Positions 23,956 through 36,140 of a DNA stretch of 64,000 nt are shown one piece after another. A model generated the notes under the pieces. It saw only the letters and a program-made list of their open reading frames with translations, had not been told where the DNA came from and ran no database searches. The stretch is from Chelonoidis abingdonii (taxonomy: Eukaryota; Chordata; Testudines; Testudinidae), in assembly GCF_003597395.2 (NCBI RefSeq), contig NC_133770.1, forward strand, positions 19,326,117 to 19,390,116, written 5' to 3'. How positions within the stretch are numbered: position 1 is the stretch's first letter; each line of letters opens with the position of its first letter. The translations under genes were made by a program, and so were the position numbers.

Positions 23956-24206
23956 TTTCAGAGTAGCAGCCGTGTTAGTTTGTATCTGCAAAAAAAACAG
24001 GAGTACTTGTGGCACCTGAGAGACTAACACATTTAGTTCAGCATAAGCTTTCGTGGGCTACAGCTCACTTCTTCAGATGCATAGAATGGAACTCCTGTCT
24101 GTGTGTTACATTCTATGCATCTGAAGAAGTGAGCTGTAGCCCACGAAAGCTTGTGCTGAAATAAATTTGTTAGTCTCTAAGTGCCACAAGTACTCCTGTT
24201 CTTTTT
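23956..24206. mobile_element. Palindromic Penelope-derived unit with hammerhead-like cores and 14-bp TSD
   Basis: Two copies of a Penelope-like terminal segment face each other: the left arm (23956 to about 24085) reads on the minus strand, the right arm (about 24105-24206) on the plus strand, around a 20-bp spacer. Each arm contains ctgaaga, a stem-loop gtgagc-tgta-gcccac, then gaaagc: the hammerhead ribozyme core order CUGANGA, stem II, GAAA. The plus core is 24121-24150; the minus core is 24076-24047. An unpaired A lies between the core and stem II, and the base at the expected cleavage site is G, so activity is doubtful. The whole unit is flanked by atagaaatggaagg at 23942-23955 and 24207-24220, showing it inserted as one piece. 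Confidence 0.82.
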
Positions 24207-24220
24207 ATAGAAATGGAAGG

Positions 24221-27200
24221 CATTCAGCATGTTTCAGGATCAAATCTGACCTAGCCCATATCTGCTATTTGTGCAACCTCACAGGATGAGGTGGTATGAG
24301 CTGTGGCTAAATATGTCACTTTTAGGGCAGGGTTGTATATTAGACTTACGGTGTCCCTTTAATTACCTATCTTGTATCATTGTATTGCATGGGTTGCTTC
24401 ACTGAAACCACAGTAATCTTATTGTGAAGTCAAGTATTTTTACCCTCTTTCTTGTTTTTAAGGCCAATGTAAAATAAATGAAAAGCAACAATCATTGCAA
24501 TGAAAAGCATACTTCATAAAACAAATGCTTAAATAGCCACTCACTCCAGCTGTGTCTTTTATGTACAAGATCTCTGAGGCAATGGTATGTGCTTACATAA
24601 GATCTTTCGTAACGTTTACATTAAAACCACTTATTATCTTACATGCAGATAATTTATTCAATCTATAAATCTGTACAGTTATAGATAAAATGAAGATGAA
24701 GCTCTCTCCTTTCCAAGCATTAAAGGGGACTACATAGTCAAACCTAATATGTCTGCAGCTGCTTAAGAGATGTGGATTCTCTGTTTTTGAGTATAGTGGG
24801 GTTTTTACTTCTCTCTTCCTTTCATTAATGGAGAGCTTACATTTTGTGCTGTGTGTGCTTGGAATACTTGAGTGGTCATTTTATGGATCTCACATTTCAA
24901 TAATAAATTTAAAATTGTTAGTAAATAAACCTCCAAACTAGAAGCAAAAATCCCGCTCAAGCAACAAGGAATTAGCTCAGAACCTATGCAAAAATAAACA
25001 GGGAGGATTTTTTCCCTCAGTGAAGACTGATTTATAAGACTGAGGGAGCAGAAGGGCAAGCCAGGCCATGAGGACCCTATTTCACAGCTGGCACTGACAC
25101 TGGGACCTCAGAACTCTCTCCCCTACAGATAAATAGCTAGAACTAGGCATCTGTTGCATTACAGCTGCCAAGGTCACTCCAGCAGGGACAGAGAAGAAAG
25201 GGAAAATGGTAGTAAAATCCATATTATAAGCAGCAGTAATAAAAAACCAAGTGACTATGATAATCATATGCGTGTACCTTTGGAATTATACTGAGATAGT
25301 GAAAAGTATTCAGTGATTCAAGGAACAACCCCAGTAAATAATCATGAGAAACTTTTTTGTAAAACATAATCCCTTTAAATCGTGAATCCTGCGTATTAGC
25401 ACATATGATTAATCTTTATTTACAAGGAGCCAGATTCTCACAGCCAAGCTGCACACATTATCCAAATGGGTGTGGGGCAGAGATGGGTCTCATGATTCAT
25501 GGAGTCATAGTCCACTTTAGACAGGAGACATTTATTACACAAAAGTGATACAAGTTACAGACAAACAAGCAGGCTTCTTCACAGCTTGAGTCCCAGCATT
25601 TTCTCCTTTGCTTACCAAGAACACAGCCTGTCTGGAATTCTGTATAGCACCCAGAAACATCTCGTGGGCAGCAAATAAACCTTGCTTTATTATTCAGCAA
25701 GTAAACCTATTATAGTGATGTTACATTACCTTTCTACACCCACCCTCTCAATTCTGGGAGCACAGCTTAGAGCAACTTCTAAATTGTGTCAACAATAAGA
25801 GCCCCTTCGGGTCATTCTACAGGCCTGGGATTGCTCTGGCCACACCCACCAGGATGTGGATGGGAGCAGTTCAGTATCATCCATTTGACATACAGGAATG
25901 GAAGGCTTTCTCAAACTAGTAAAAACAGTAGAAACACTTTTAAGTGTGGCCTCTGTAGCAACAGATATTTATCTAAATACACAATTAACTGATATCCGTT
26001 AAATTAGCTGAAGCTATTGACCAAAAATATTGCATTAAATAGGTTTCTTCCTAAGGCAGTTTATGGACAGGTCATGGATAATAGAAGCTTTTTGTATTTT
26101 CATCTGTAACTTCATCTTTGAACTGTTAATGTCTCTAGCACACTAGATCTTTGGAGAGCAATCTGCATGGGCGGGCCCTGTGCCCATGCAGAGTCCTACT
26201 GAAGTGTGTGGGAGTCCATGGTGTGTAGACATCCCCAGAGGTATTTTTTTGCAGGATCAGGGCCTTACAGAGACACCAGGAGATGGATACCAAGGGCAAG
26301 ACTATTGCAAGATAAAGCTCATTTGTTCACATTATTGAATGATGGTGCTCTTTTCCTTTCCAACAAAATATCTTTTGTGATGCAGCAGGTCCTTTAAAAA
26401 CTATCAATTCTTCTTAAGAGATGGGTATTTGTGAGCAAGGTTATATGTGTGTTAGCTGTTCCACTGGCAGTAAGATATATAGGTGGCAAGTAGTATGGAA
26501 GGTGGGATGGAGGTAATGCCTATAAGTGCTTCTGCTGCCCTTCATAGGAGTAGAGATGTGTGTCCACTAAGCTCATCGTTAAGTATTTCAGGTTCTCCAT
26601 TGTGACTGAGGCCATTACTGTAATATCCCTGTCGGTGAGGTCAGCACGTTCATGGAGAGGGGCAGGGCACAACGTGCACTTTCTGAAACAAATTCTCCCC
26701 ATCTGAAGGAAGTCCAGAGAACAAATAAAAAGCTAAAAGAATAAACAGCCAAAGTACTCTGGTCTCCACAAACAGAAATCTTTTTAAAGAGGGTCTTTAC
26801 TCGAAGGAGTACCAAGCTCTAAGTTATATAATTATGGCCTGGAGTTCTGGGATCTGATTCTCTGTGTGCTGGTAGTCCTTTGATTATCATAAGTACGGAG
26901 CCCGTGCTGTATATATCTGGGCACAGCGATGAGTCTTCTAACATCCACCCACCAGCAAGCAAAGGAAGGCTACAAAGTGCAGCGTCATGCCACAATGTGC
27001 CCTTTTTGCTCCTGAGGGTGTGCAGACTTCTCCAAACGTACTTTGTGAGCTTGTGAAGGGAAACCATACATTACACTCCCAGAAGAAGCTGAAGGGGGGG
27101 ACACATTTAGACATGAGTCTTGCTAACGGGCTGCCATGCACAAATCCAGCTGACTTGTTTTCCTGTGCTTGGCAATCGAGCCCAGTCCACCTGGCACTTA

Positions 27201-30200
27201 GGGGGTAAGTTAAGCTCCCTCCACTGCAGGAGAGCTGTGATCAGGGAGGGGTGAGGTGGCTGCGGCCCTTCTCTGTCAGGCCTGGAGAATGAGCAGAGCT
27301 TCCTCTCCAGCAGGCCACAGCTGCTGAGCCTAGGGGGCCCAGAGCACATTTTGGCTGAGCAGATAGCTCAGCTACGGAGCAGAGCCACTGGGAGCTCCCA
27401 GCAGCTTGCTGCTGCTGCTGCTTCTGCAAAACCTGCCAGCCTTGTGTCCTGCTCTCCTGTCTTCTCTCCGGAAAGCAGCGACATGCATATTGAACACCTT
27501 CCCCTCTGCCTCCTATGGGTCTGTTTTGATCCAAGTTTAATCAGTCTCCTTCCACATTAATAACATTAACACATGCACAAAATAGAAATTGCTCTGGCTA
27601 AATCATTTGACAAGCTCCTCTCCCTGCCCTTCTGTGGACTCGACCACTCACAGGTTGTTTCTTGCTGGTTCTCTCTTATTTACCTTGCTAACGCTTCTTA
27701 GGTCCACAGCACCACGTTCTAAAACCTTCGCTGGGAGGGTCTTTTCTTTACAACCTGCATGTGAGCGAGCGCAGGAAGAAGGGGGTTGTACATTTGCTCA
27801 TACACTGCCGCAGATTGCCAGACCGAGTGCTCCCTTACGTCACGTGACACTCCAGAAGTGAGAGGAGACCAGGCAAAACAACAGTGATTGTTACTGATTA
27901 ATATCAGAGAGGAAATACAGAGGGCTTGGTTTCCACAAAAGCAGATTACATTAAGTGTGACGCTCAGGACTTCTGACAAAGATGTGAATGATAGAATCCT
28001 CAGGACTAATGGCTTGGACTCAGTGGGCTTGCAGGTGCTCTGCACTATACTGCATTTAGTTCCACCAGTGCAATGCCACAGACTTCATCCTTCTCAATGT
28101 ATTGATGACAGATGAGCAGATGGATTTGGCTCAGTCTGGGTCCTGTGTGGCCTGGGGGCAGAAGGGCTATCATGCAGTTGCTATTGCCACAGGACGAAGA
28201 AAAAGCTTAAAAAATAATAAAAAAGAAAAGCCAGACAAATGCGTCTGATGCTGCTCAGCCTCCATTGTTTACCTCCCAATCAACTGCGGGCTCCAGTAGC
28301 CTCATTTGGGCCTTGCCCTCTTGCTTACATGTGGGGCAGGTGGGTTCGCAGTATGTAAGGGGTGGCCTTGGAGCTGGAGCGTACAGTACAATGGGGCAAC
28401 ATTTTTCACCTGAAACTATTTATCCTCAAATGATGGATTCGGGATGACCGAGACATCTCATGGATCTGTATTGAACAATTACAGTTAAAAAAAAATCTTA
28501 AAAAGTAAAAATTCTGAATATTCCAACTGTTTCATTTTGACATTTTCACAACAAAATGTTGCTATTTTTTATTCTAAATGACTCTGTTTCAAAATTTTTC
28601 ACTCTTAATTTTAAAATAAAAGAAGACTAAAGGTTTAGGGGAAAAAAAACAAAATATTTCATTTGCGGTGTTTGGTTTGACCCCAAACACTTTTTTTTTA
28701 CTTCATGGTTCACTGAAAAATTTGATTTCAGGTTGACCCACTCCCCACAAATGTTTTATGATTTTTCTGTATGGCCAACCAAGCAAAAAATAAGGTATAC
28801 ACCGTGCTGTAATATGCAGGGGGTATGGATCCCCTGCACTGACATCTGAAGTGCTTCCTCCACCCTGTGTGGTGGGTAGGGACTTCCACAGATATGGAGG
28901 GAAGGGTCAGGAGATAGCCTCTTGTAAACAGATTCCTTTAGGAATTCATTTAGGCGGGAAATAGTAAAAAGGGTCACTGTTCCTTCCGGAACACACTCAC
29001 CACCTTGACGTAGCTACTCTACTTGAGCTATTAAGAGATTCACAGGGAGTCATGGCAGTTCTAGTCTTTTTAAGCCTTCAGTCGTCTCCCTCTTATTGAC
29101 CTCTGTAATGTTATCTTCCTTTGGTACTGAAGTCGTTTTCGTCAGACAGGAAACGTGTCCGTTGAAAAGATCAACACTACACCAAGAGGGAGCTAAAATG
29201 CTGGTACTCACTTGGTTCATAATTTCCTAACAGTGCTGGGTAATTGCTATCCCTGAATTAGGCTAGCTTCCAGCTTGGTCAGGCAGGATTAGGAGGATCC
29301 CACCAACATCTTTTTCTGTCAGCTCGTTCCCCCACTACTCTAACTGGTACAGTTGGTGTAAACTCCTATCTGTCAAAAGCCACTGGACTCTGCAGAAAAA
29401 AGACTTTTGTTAAGTTACAGGAGTTTATTTAACCCCTTTTGTAACTAGCGACTCAGGGCAAACAATGAAGTCTAGTCTCTAAGCTAGCTTGGTCAAGATA
29501 GAAAGCCTGAACACCACCCGTGCATGAGGATTATTCTGCCTGTGTCAGTCAGTACTGTTTCTGAATGGCAATGGCTTTTGGTGCACATGGCCACTGCCTG
29601 TTCTCATAACAGTTCCTTCTGCAACAACCTGTTTGGCTATCTGAATCCCTCTGTTTGGGAGGGAACTTGTCAGAGAACTGGAGAATATAGTTGCTTTGCT
29701 GCTTCTGTATTTTCGTAGAAGAAAGTGGTATTGCACAGAAATCTGAGAGGATGAAATCCTCCATGCGTCTAAGTGTGGCATTTCAAGAGGGAATGGACAT
29801 CTACAGTACATTCCAGTGGAGTGCTGGGATCCAAGTAAAAATGTCACCAGCAAAATGCACAAGAAGCTGGCTGCCAGATGAGAGCACAGAACATGAAGTT
29901 ATGGACCTGGATAGCGAAGCTGAATGTGAATTTGGATAGTTAACTAATGGACTAATTTGTACAATGAACATGTTGTGTATCCGAGGCCAAGCTTATTGGA
30001 AGAAATTAGCTTTACATTGCAAGTGAGGTGGGATATCTGCAAAGCTGGTGAAAACTGTGCTTAAATTTAAAATATTAACAATGAAAGAATATGTAAATTG
30101 AAAAATGCATGCCTAGGGATGGAGGCAGAAGAAAAGGGTAAACAAACAGTTCAAACCATGTTTATTTGCATTAAGTGTCGCAATACACATCACAACACAC

Positions 30201-30504
30201 TCCAGCACAAAATGTGTGGCATCATGCATGCGATAAAAGCAACCAGTTTTGCAAAAGCTTGTTTTTCTAGGCACAAATTGCAAAGAAAAATAAAAGCAAA
30301 ATGTATTTTAAGTACTCCTGTAAAGAGGGAAAGTCGGAAGTAAACATGACTCAAGTGCTATGCATATCTGAAGGAGAAATAGACATGGTCAGGCATGAAA
30401 CACAAAATCACCAAAAGTATACAAGACCGGGAGTATAATTCTAGTTGGGTAGATGGGGAAACAAACAAACAAACAAAACCCAAACAACCTATCTATTGGG
30501 ACCA
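24221..30504. other. No gene recognised
   Basis: Long stretch without a recognisable gene. Bases 24221-24245 close the fold-back host repeat (gcattcagcatgtttcagg). Bases 27400-27430 hold CTG/CTT triplets within a GC-richer island (27100-27560) whose frames resemble nothing known. Bases 25500-25760 have a tttattacacaaaagtgata motif of the kind seen in turtle LTRs, but ends could not be found. No splice-flanked exon stood out. Confidence 0.45.
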
Positions 30505-30860
30505 TAGAACTGATATTGGTCCATGTGATGGGATTGTGATGAAAAGATTTTGTGTTACAGTATCACACAGCATGAGATCAGAAATGCTAAGCATGATCCA
30601 TAATGCACATATGGCTACTGAGAAGTGTGAGAACAGAGTCCAAGATATCCTATTCTGGTTGGGTGTGAATGCTGCCACTGAAGATAATTATCTGCGTGTG
30701 AGATCTGCAGTGAATACAGGGAACAGAATGCAAAGAATCCCTGGAACCGCATGAGATCCCTGATCACCCTGGGTCCAAGTTTGGCCCAGCTCTGTTAGAA
30801 TTAAATGTGAACCTCTTGTTAGAGGGCTTCTACTTTCAGTTTTCTTTAAGAATTAGCCAC
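30505..30860 (+). mobile_element. Ty3/gypsy integrase fragment, frameshifted
   Basis: The frame at 30505-30690 reads MRSEMLSMIHNAHMATEKC, then DILFWLGVN, matching the HHCC zinc-binding start of gypsy integrases (IH..H....C, then WPGM). The second metal pair appears in another frame as CEIC at 30697-30708. A third frame then reads HEIPDHPGSKFGPALLELN at about 30750-30805, the beginning of the catalytic core. At least two frameshifts separate these pieces, so no protein is made. LTRs were not found nearby. The fragment is an old, isolated remnant in plus orientation. Confidence 0.8.
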
Positions 30861-31646
30861 TGCACAGCCTCAGGTGAGTAGGGGCAGGCAATAATATTCT
30901 GTTTCTTACAAGCTCTCCTGTGTTTCACATTTATTTCATGTCCTAGTTACTCTGAAGTTCAGTTTGCTGGTGGTAATGGAGAAATGCTTAGAAGGCCTTT
31001 GGTGAATTAGTGGAGAGACTCTTAGGAAAAATTAGCCTGATTTTGTCCCATCTGTGCATTTAGGATCAAATTCACTGTGGTCTAAGAGGCTCATCTCCAT
31101 CAACTTCAGCTGAGTTGTGCCCATGATGACTTTGATACCAAGTGATGAATTCCTGAAATAAAAATTGGACATTGGTCACCTGCCTGCCCTAGAAATACTC
31201 TGATATTCCACTTTTTTGGACAGCAATCTGCAGACTCAGCAGGGGGCCAAGCACTGGACCTTGAGGAGGGGTGTGTAACTTTTCTACAATGCTAGAACAA
31301 AGTGTAATCACATTCTGAAATACAGTGTAGGATTCAGTTCAGGGCTGTGGTTCAGCTGGCAGAGGAATGGTGGGAAAGGTGGCTTTATGGCACCTTCATA
31401 TCTGTCCAGTATTGGAGCTGATTGGAGGCTGGCTCTGTGCCCAGCATAATTTAGAGCATCCTCAGAGCTGTTCTAAATTATTCCCAACTGCCTGTGGCCC
31501 CAAAGGGGCCATTCAAGAGTTGTGGTTTGCCAGATATAGCAACTAACCATATGTCCCCTTTCTCCCAGGAGTGCTCCTGTTGAGGGCTAGTTCCATGCAG
31601 CCCTAGCGATTCCCTTTATTCCAGAGGAATCCTCAGGGAGCAAAGC
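30861..31646. other. No gene recognised
   Basis: Bases 31075-31150 hold a degenerate fold-back motif (atcaacttcagctgag). Nothing else recognised. Confidence 0.45.
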
Positions 31647-31654
31647 AGCTAGAC

Positions 31655-31965
31655 CAGGGGTCGGCAACCTTTCGGAAGTGCTGTGCCAAGTCTTCATTTA
31701 TTCACTCTGATTTAAGGTTTCGCGTGCCAGTAATATATTTTAACGTTTTTAGAAGGTCTCTTTCTATAAGTCTATAATAAATAACTAAACTATTGTTGTA
31801 TATAAAGTAAATAAGGTTTTTAAAATGATTAAGAAACTTCATTTAAAATTAAATTAAAATGCAGAGCCTCCTGGTCTGGTGGCCAGGACCCGGGCAGTGT
31901 GAGTGCCGCTGAAAATCAGCTTGCGCGCCACCTTTGGCACACGTGCCATAGGTTACCTACCTCTG
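31655..31965 (+). mobile_element. hAT-type MITE (311 bp), caggggtcggcaacc family
   Basis: It begins caggggtcggcaacctttc and ends ataggttacctacctctg, a diverged inverted match, in a family I recognise as common in turtles. Flanks agctagac (31647-31654) and agctaaag (31966-31973) are a mutated 8-bp duplication. No coding capacity. Confidence 0.88.
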
Positions 31966-34871
31966 AGCTAAAGCAAGTGCTATGTGTAAGCTGACCTACA
32001 GAGACAGCTGGAAATTAGCGTAAGACAGCAACAATAACCAAAAAATGTGAAGACAGTGGGTGTCTGTGTGGGGGCAGGAGCGGAGAAGTATGCTATACCC
32101 TTCTCAAAGTGCTGGTCTCTAGCCAGTGAAGCAAAGAGCTGAGTGCAGAGCAATTTCTGATGCATGCATGATATCTGTTGGAATTTGCCCCAAAAAGGTC
32201 TGTCATAGTCTCTGTAATTTGCCTCTTCTGCTTTGGAGTGGGGGTTCAATGTCTGTGGAGTGATTGTAAGCCTTTGGGATACATCTCCCTTATAGATAGG
32301 AGGGTGCAAACAGGTAGGAGATGGGGGCACTTCCATGTAAGCAGATATGGGGGGGACAGCAGTTTTTGTGGAGTATGCCACTTTCATCAGAATCTGCCTG
32401 CTCTGGACGGAGGAAAACATAAGGGGTGGAGAGATGAGAGCAGTTTATGTGGCATGTCCTGTATCCCTTCAACATTTGCACCCCTAGATCCTTTATCCCA
32501 AATGCTGGGAATGCAAGTGGCTGCTGAGCTACATTCTCAGAGGGAGGCATATTCTGCTACAACACCAGCTGGTGCATGCGCAGCTCCAGCGCTGACTGTG
32601 TGTAGAGGTGGGGGAGTGAGGACCACATCGCTGTCTTCCAGCTCTGAGCTGCCAGTTGCTGGTTGCCAAGCAGTTATCATTGTTTCTGTGACGATTGCAG
32701 AGGCTGTTGCTAATTGAAGAAGCCCCCACAGCATCCTTCTTTTCCTGATTTTATTTTAGAGGGACAGGGAGAGAGAGAGAGAGAGACTGAGATTTGCTTT
32801 ACATTTTTATTTTATGTTTTTGTGGGGGAGGGGAGAATTTCTCTCTTTCTCTCAGCTAGTGATTAAGTGATGGACTAGTTACACATCCTTATCTCTTTAG
32901 CTTTTGTGTGTGTCCCTGAAAACACACACACACTCACACACTGTTTACCACTGCAGTGGGCACAAATAGGTGAGCATGACTACAGCCAAGGAACAAAATG
33001 CATCAGGAAAACAAGCCCAACAACAAGAACAGGTAATGCTGTTTATTTTCCTCAACTGGAAATAAATATAGATTTGAATTATATAGCTATCAATTTCCTG
33101 TATGGTTTTTGTTTTTGTTGTTCTCTTTGTTGGCTGTTACTAAAATTGCCACCTGAGTCACTAGTTAGCGGAGAGAGGAAAGCACTGTGGAGCAGGTGTG
33201 TGGTTCGCTTGTTTGAGGCTTTTTTTGTTATGTTTAACAATAATCAATAATGTATAGGTGAAGAGCGTTCTGCTCTGTAACTTCCTCTGTCTGCTGTGTG
33301 GGGGTGATGTTTGGTACAGTGGGCTGGGATAGGGGTCCCTTGTAGTAATCCAAGCTTTGCATGTGGAACTTCCTAGGCTTTTTACAACTACTTTGTAGTT
33401 GGGCACAAAATGGCAAAAGTAGATTTCAGTTGCTTCAGATGCATGTGTTTATCCAGTATGTATTTGCCAGATGTAGCCATAGTATAAAGTAGGCACAACT
33501 CCCATTGACTTAAATGGAAATAGCAGCTGCTTTCCCCACATCTGAATTTGATTTGCTATAGCTATGTGTTTCTCTTTGCAGGTGTTTGTGTTTTTATATA
33601 CAAGCATAGTCAAAGATTTAATTTCCTTTCTGTTCCATTGTCTCTGTCAGGTTTTTGAATTTGTATCTCTGCTCATCTTCATTCTGTGCTTTTAGGCAAG
33701 GGGGAAACTTTCTCTGTCAGAAAAGCAGGAGCTACATCATTAGCCCTAAAAGTGATATGCAAGATAAGAAGTGGTGACATAAGGGGAAGTCAGGCTGAGA
33801 TACAGCTAAGGACGGCAAAGATTTCAGAGATTCTTTATATGGCTGCATAGCAGCAGTTCTGTTCTCTCCACAACCCTGCTTTTCTCTACATATTGTCAGA
33901 GTCTACAGGGAAATAAAGATGAATCTTGAATTCTTGCATTTTCTTTGTCTCCTTAAAAGATTGGAAGTTCACAGCTTTAATCATTGGTTAGGATAGCACG
34001 AGAGGATAATTTAAATCTCTCGGGACACAAATTAATTCTTAAAATAGTTTCTTCCTAGCTCAATACATTGAGAGCACCAAACATTTCCCCTGATGTTACA
34101 TTTTAAAGATAGGTGGGGAAGGGAGAGGTTGAAATCTCATTGGGTGTCCTGCCTCCAAAGGTAGCACAATCTGATATTTATTTTCAGGGTGACATTTTAC
34201 TAATGGCCAGAGCTTTATCAGCTGTTCTGTTAAAATGTGAAGAAAACAACTTTGATCCTGAGAGCAGAGAGGCTGCCTTTAACTAAACCTGTCACCTACA
34301 GCACACACGCTGTCTTTTCATTGTTTGTTTTGAGACATACCAATTGTCATTGCTTGCTGCAGATAAAAATGAACAAAGCTGTATGTCCAGGAGGAAGGAA
34401 AATAAAAACTGCTTCTTGTGAACAAAAGCGATTCTTCTTCCCAAGCTTAGTAAAAGTGTTGATATTAGTTAGGCTCTATCGGTTCAGAAAGTGTAAATCA
34501 GTTGCCTTTTGTAAAACTGCTTTTGTTTGTAAGTATTGTTACTTTCCTAATGCCATTTTGTTATTGACTTGTTCCTTTGTGACCTTTCCCCATTTTTAAT
34601 GCACAGCATGTGTGTCCACCTTTTCGCATGATGCAAAGGTTGTTGATTGTTTTCAATCGGTTATGGAATTAAGTAGCAATTCAATCTGTATGGTACATTT
34701 AATAATTCCCAAAGCGGGCATTGCCTTAGCAAAGCCCTAATGTGAATATGACATAGAAATATCAAGCATATATAAATATCAGTGGATATTAATCTTTGAA
34801 TCAATACAAAAGTTTGCCAGCTGCTATAAAATTGTTTTGTTTTCCCACTGCATAAAATGACTTGACACCCT

Positions 34872-34955
34872 GGGCCAGATCCTAAGTTGCTGTAAATGGG
34901 AACAGCACCATTGACTTCAGTTGCACCCATTTACACCAGATGAGGAACAGGACCC
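34872..34955. repeat. Fold-back repeat with ccattgacttcag centre
   Basis: The arms gggccagatcctaag...tgtaaatggg and cccatttacacca...ggaccc pair around ccattgacttcagttg. The inner ten bases match perfectly. Arms and centre recur at other places in the window. Confidence 0.7.
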
Positions 34956-36053
34956 CATCAGACTTAAGTAAGTAGTTCATAATTGTAAAGTAGTACAGAG
35001 TTCGCCAAACATTTCCCACTGGATATTCGTTTGTGGCTGTTAAAAATCACTATTCTTCTCTTGCTTGAAACTGATCAAGCTGAAGATTTTACCTGGGATA
35101 AAACTGAAGGTGAAATTGCTACTCTGACTGTGTAGAGGACTGAATGTTCTATAGAAGCAGCTGCTACTGTCACATAAGATTGTTACTGTTTCTTTTCTGC
35201 ATTCCTCATTGTGACATCTTCTTGATCCGGAGGCATTCAAGTTGCACTGTTGGCAGAAGTATATTTTCTTTCCTTATGCTACTAAGCTAAACAGAAAATG
35301 GCCAATAAATGATACTGCAGGAGGGGATAGAGAAAGTTTTTTTTTTTCCTTCAGAAAAATACAAGCAAAGGTTATATACTTAAATCTTAACCTTTATAGT
35401 GATTTGTATGCCTGTAAAGAAAATGAGGTGGCATTGAGATGAAGATCTGATTGCTCTTGAACTATGAAATATAGAATTGCTCAGGACTGAAGATGTACTA
35501 TGCAGAGATTCAGCAGCCTGAAGAAATGAATGAACACCCCTTCCCTTGTTAATTAAAAATGTTTATTTTGATTTTTTTTTGATTGCCCATCTAATTTACG
35601 TTCATTTTCCTTACCTTCTCCAGAATGTTAATAGACCTTCTACCTCCTTGCTTGCTGTGTATTTTACCAACTTATAACATTAAACCTCCTAAGTAAAGGA
35701 AGGATGCCCTCAAGTGATTTTTGATGCTATCTAAACACCACAGTTTGTGATGGCTTTACCAAGGTGGGAGTTGGATGTAGTTTTCTATTTATGCTTAGTT
35801 ACCTCTCCCACAATACTGATTTCCCCCAAATGTTTGGAGAGCCCTGTATACTAGTGACTGTGCATGTTGTCACAGAACCTCATCCAGAGCCCATTGAAGT
35901 CAGTGGAAAGACCTCAGTGGTCTCTGGTTCAGGCCCTGAGAAGATACCAAAGCTTTGCCTGTGCCTTTGGGGATTGCTAGCGGGACCTGTGAATGAGTTC
36001 TTAAAGCTATTTTTGCATGTTAAAGATTTAAACAAGTGAATATGAAGAAATAT

Positions 36054-36140
36054 GAGGATCCTTGGCTAGTGGAAATCAGCATAACTCCACTGAAGTCAGT
36101 GGAACTACAGTGACTTACATTAGCTGAGGATTTGGGTCAG
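36054..36140. repeat. Fold-back repeat with cactgaagtcagtgg centre
   Basis: The left arm gaggatccttggctag and the right arm tagctgaggatttggg are inverted relatives flanking cactgaagtcagtgg. Same class as 34872-34955. Confidence 0.65.

Noticed and set aside
27400..27430. Expandable CTG repeat or polyglutamine exon
   Set aside because: Only a handful of impure triplets; no exon structure around them.
27100..27560. CpG-island promoter
   Set aside because: Modestly GC-rich but few CpG dinucleotides seen, and no first exon recognised.
32178..32717. 179-codon open frame
   Set aside because: No domain, no splice or promoter context, and several equally long antisense frames.
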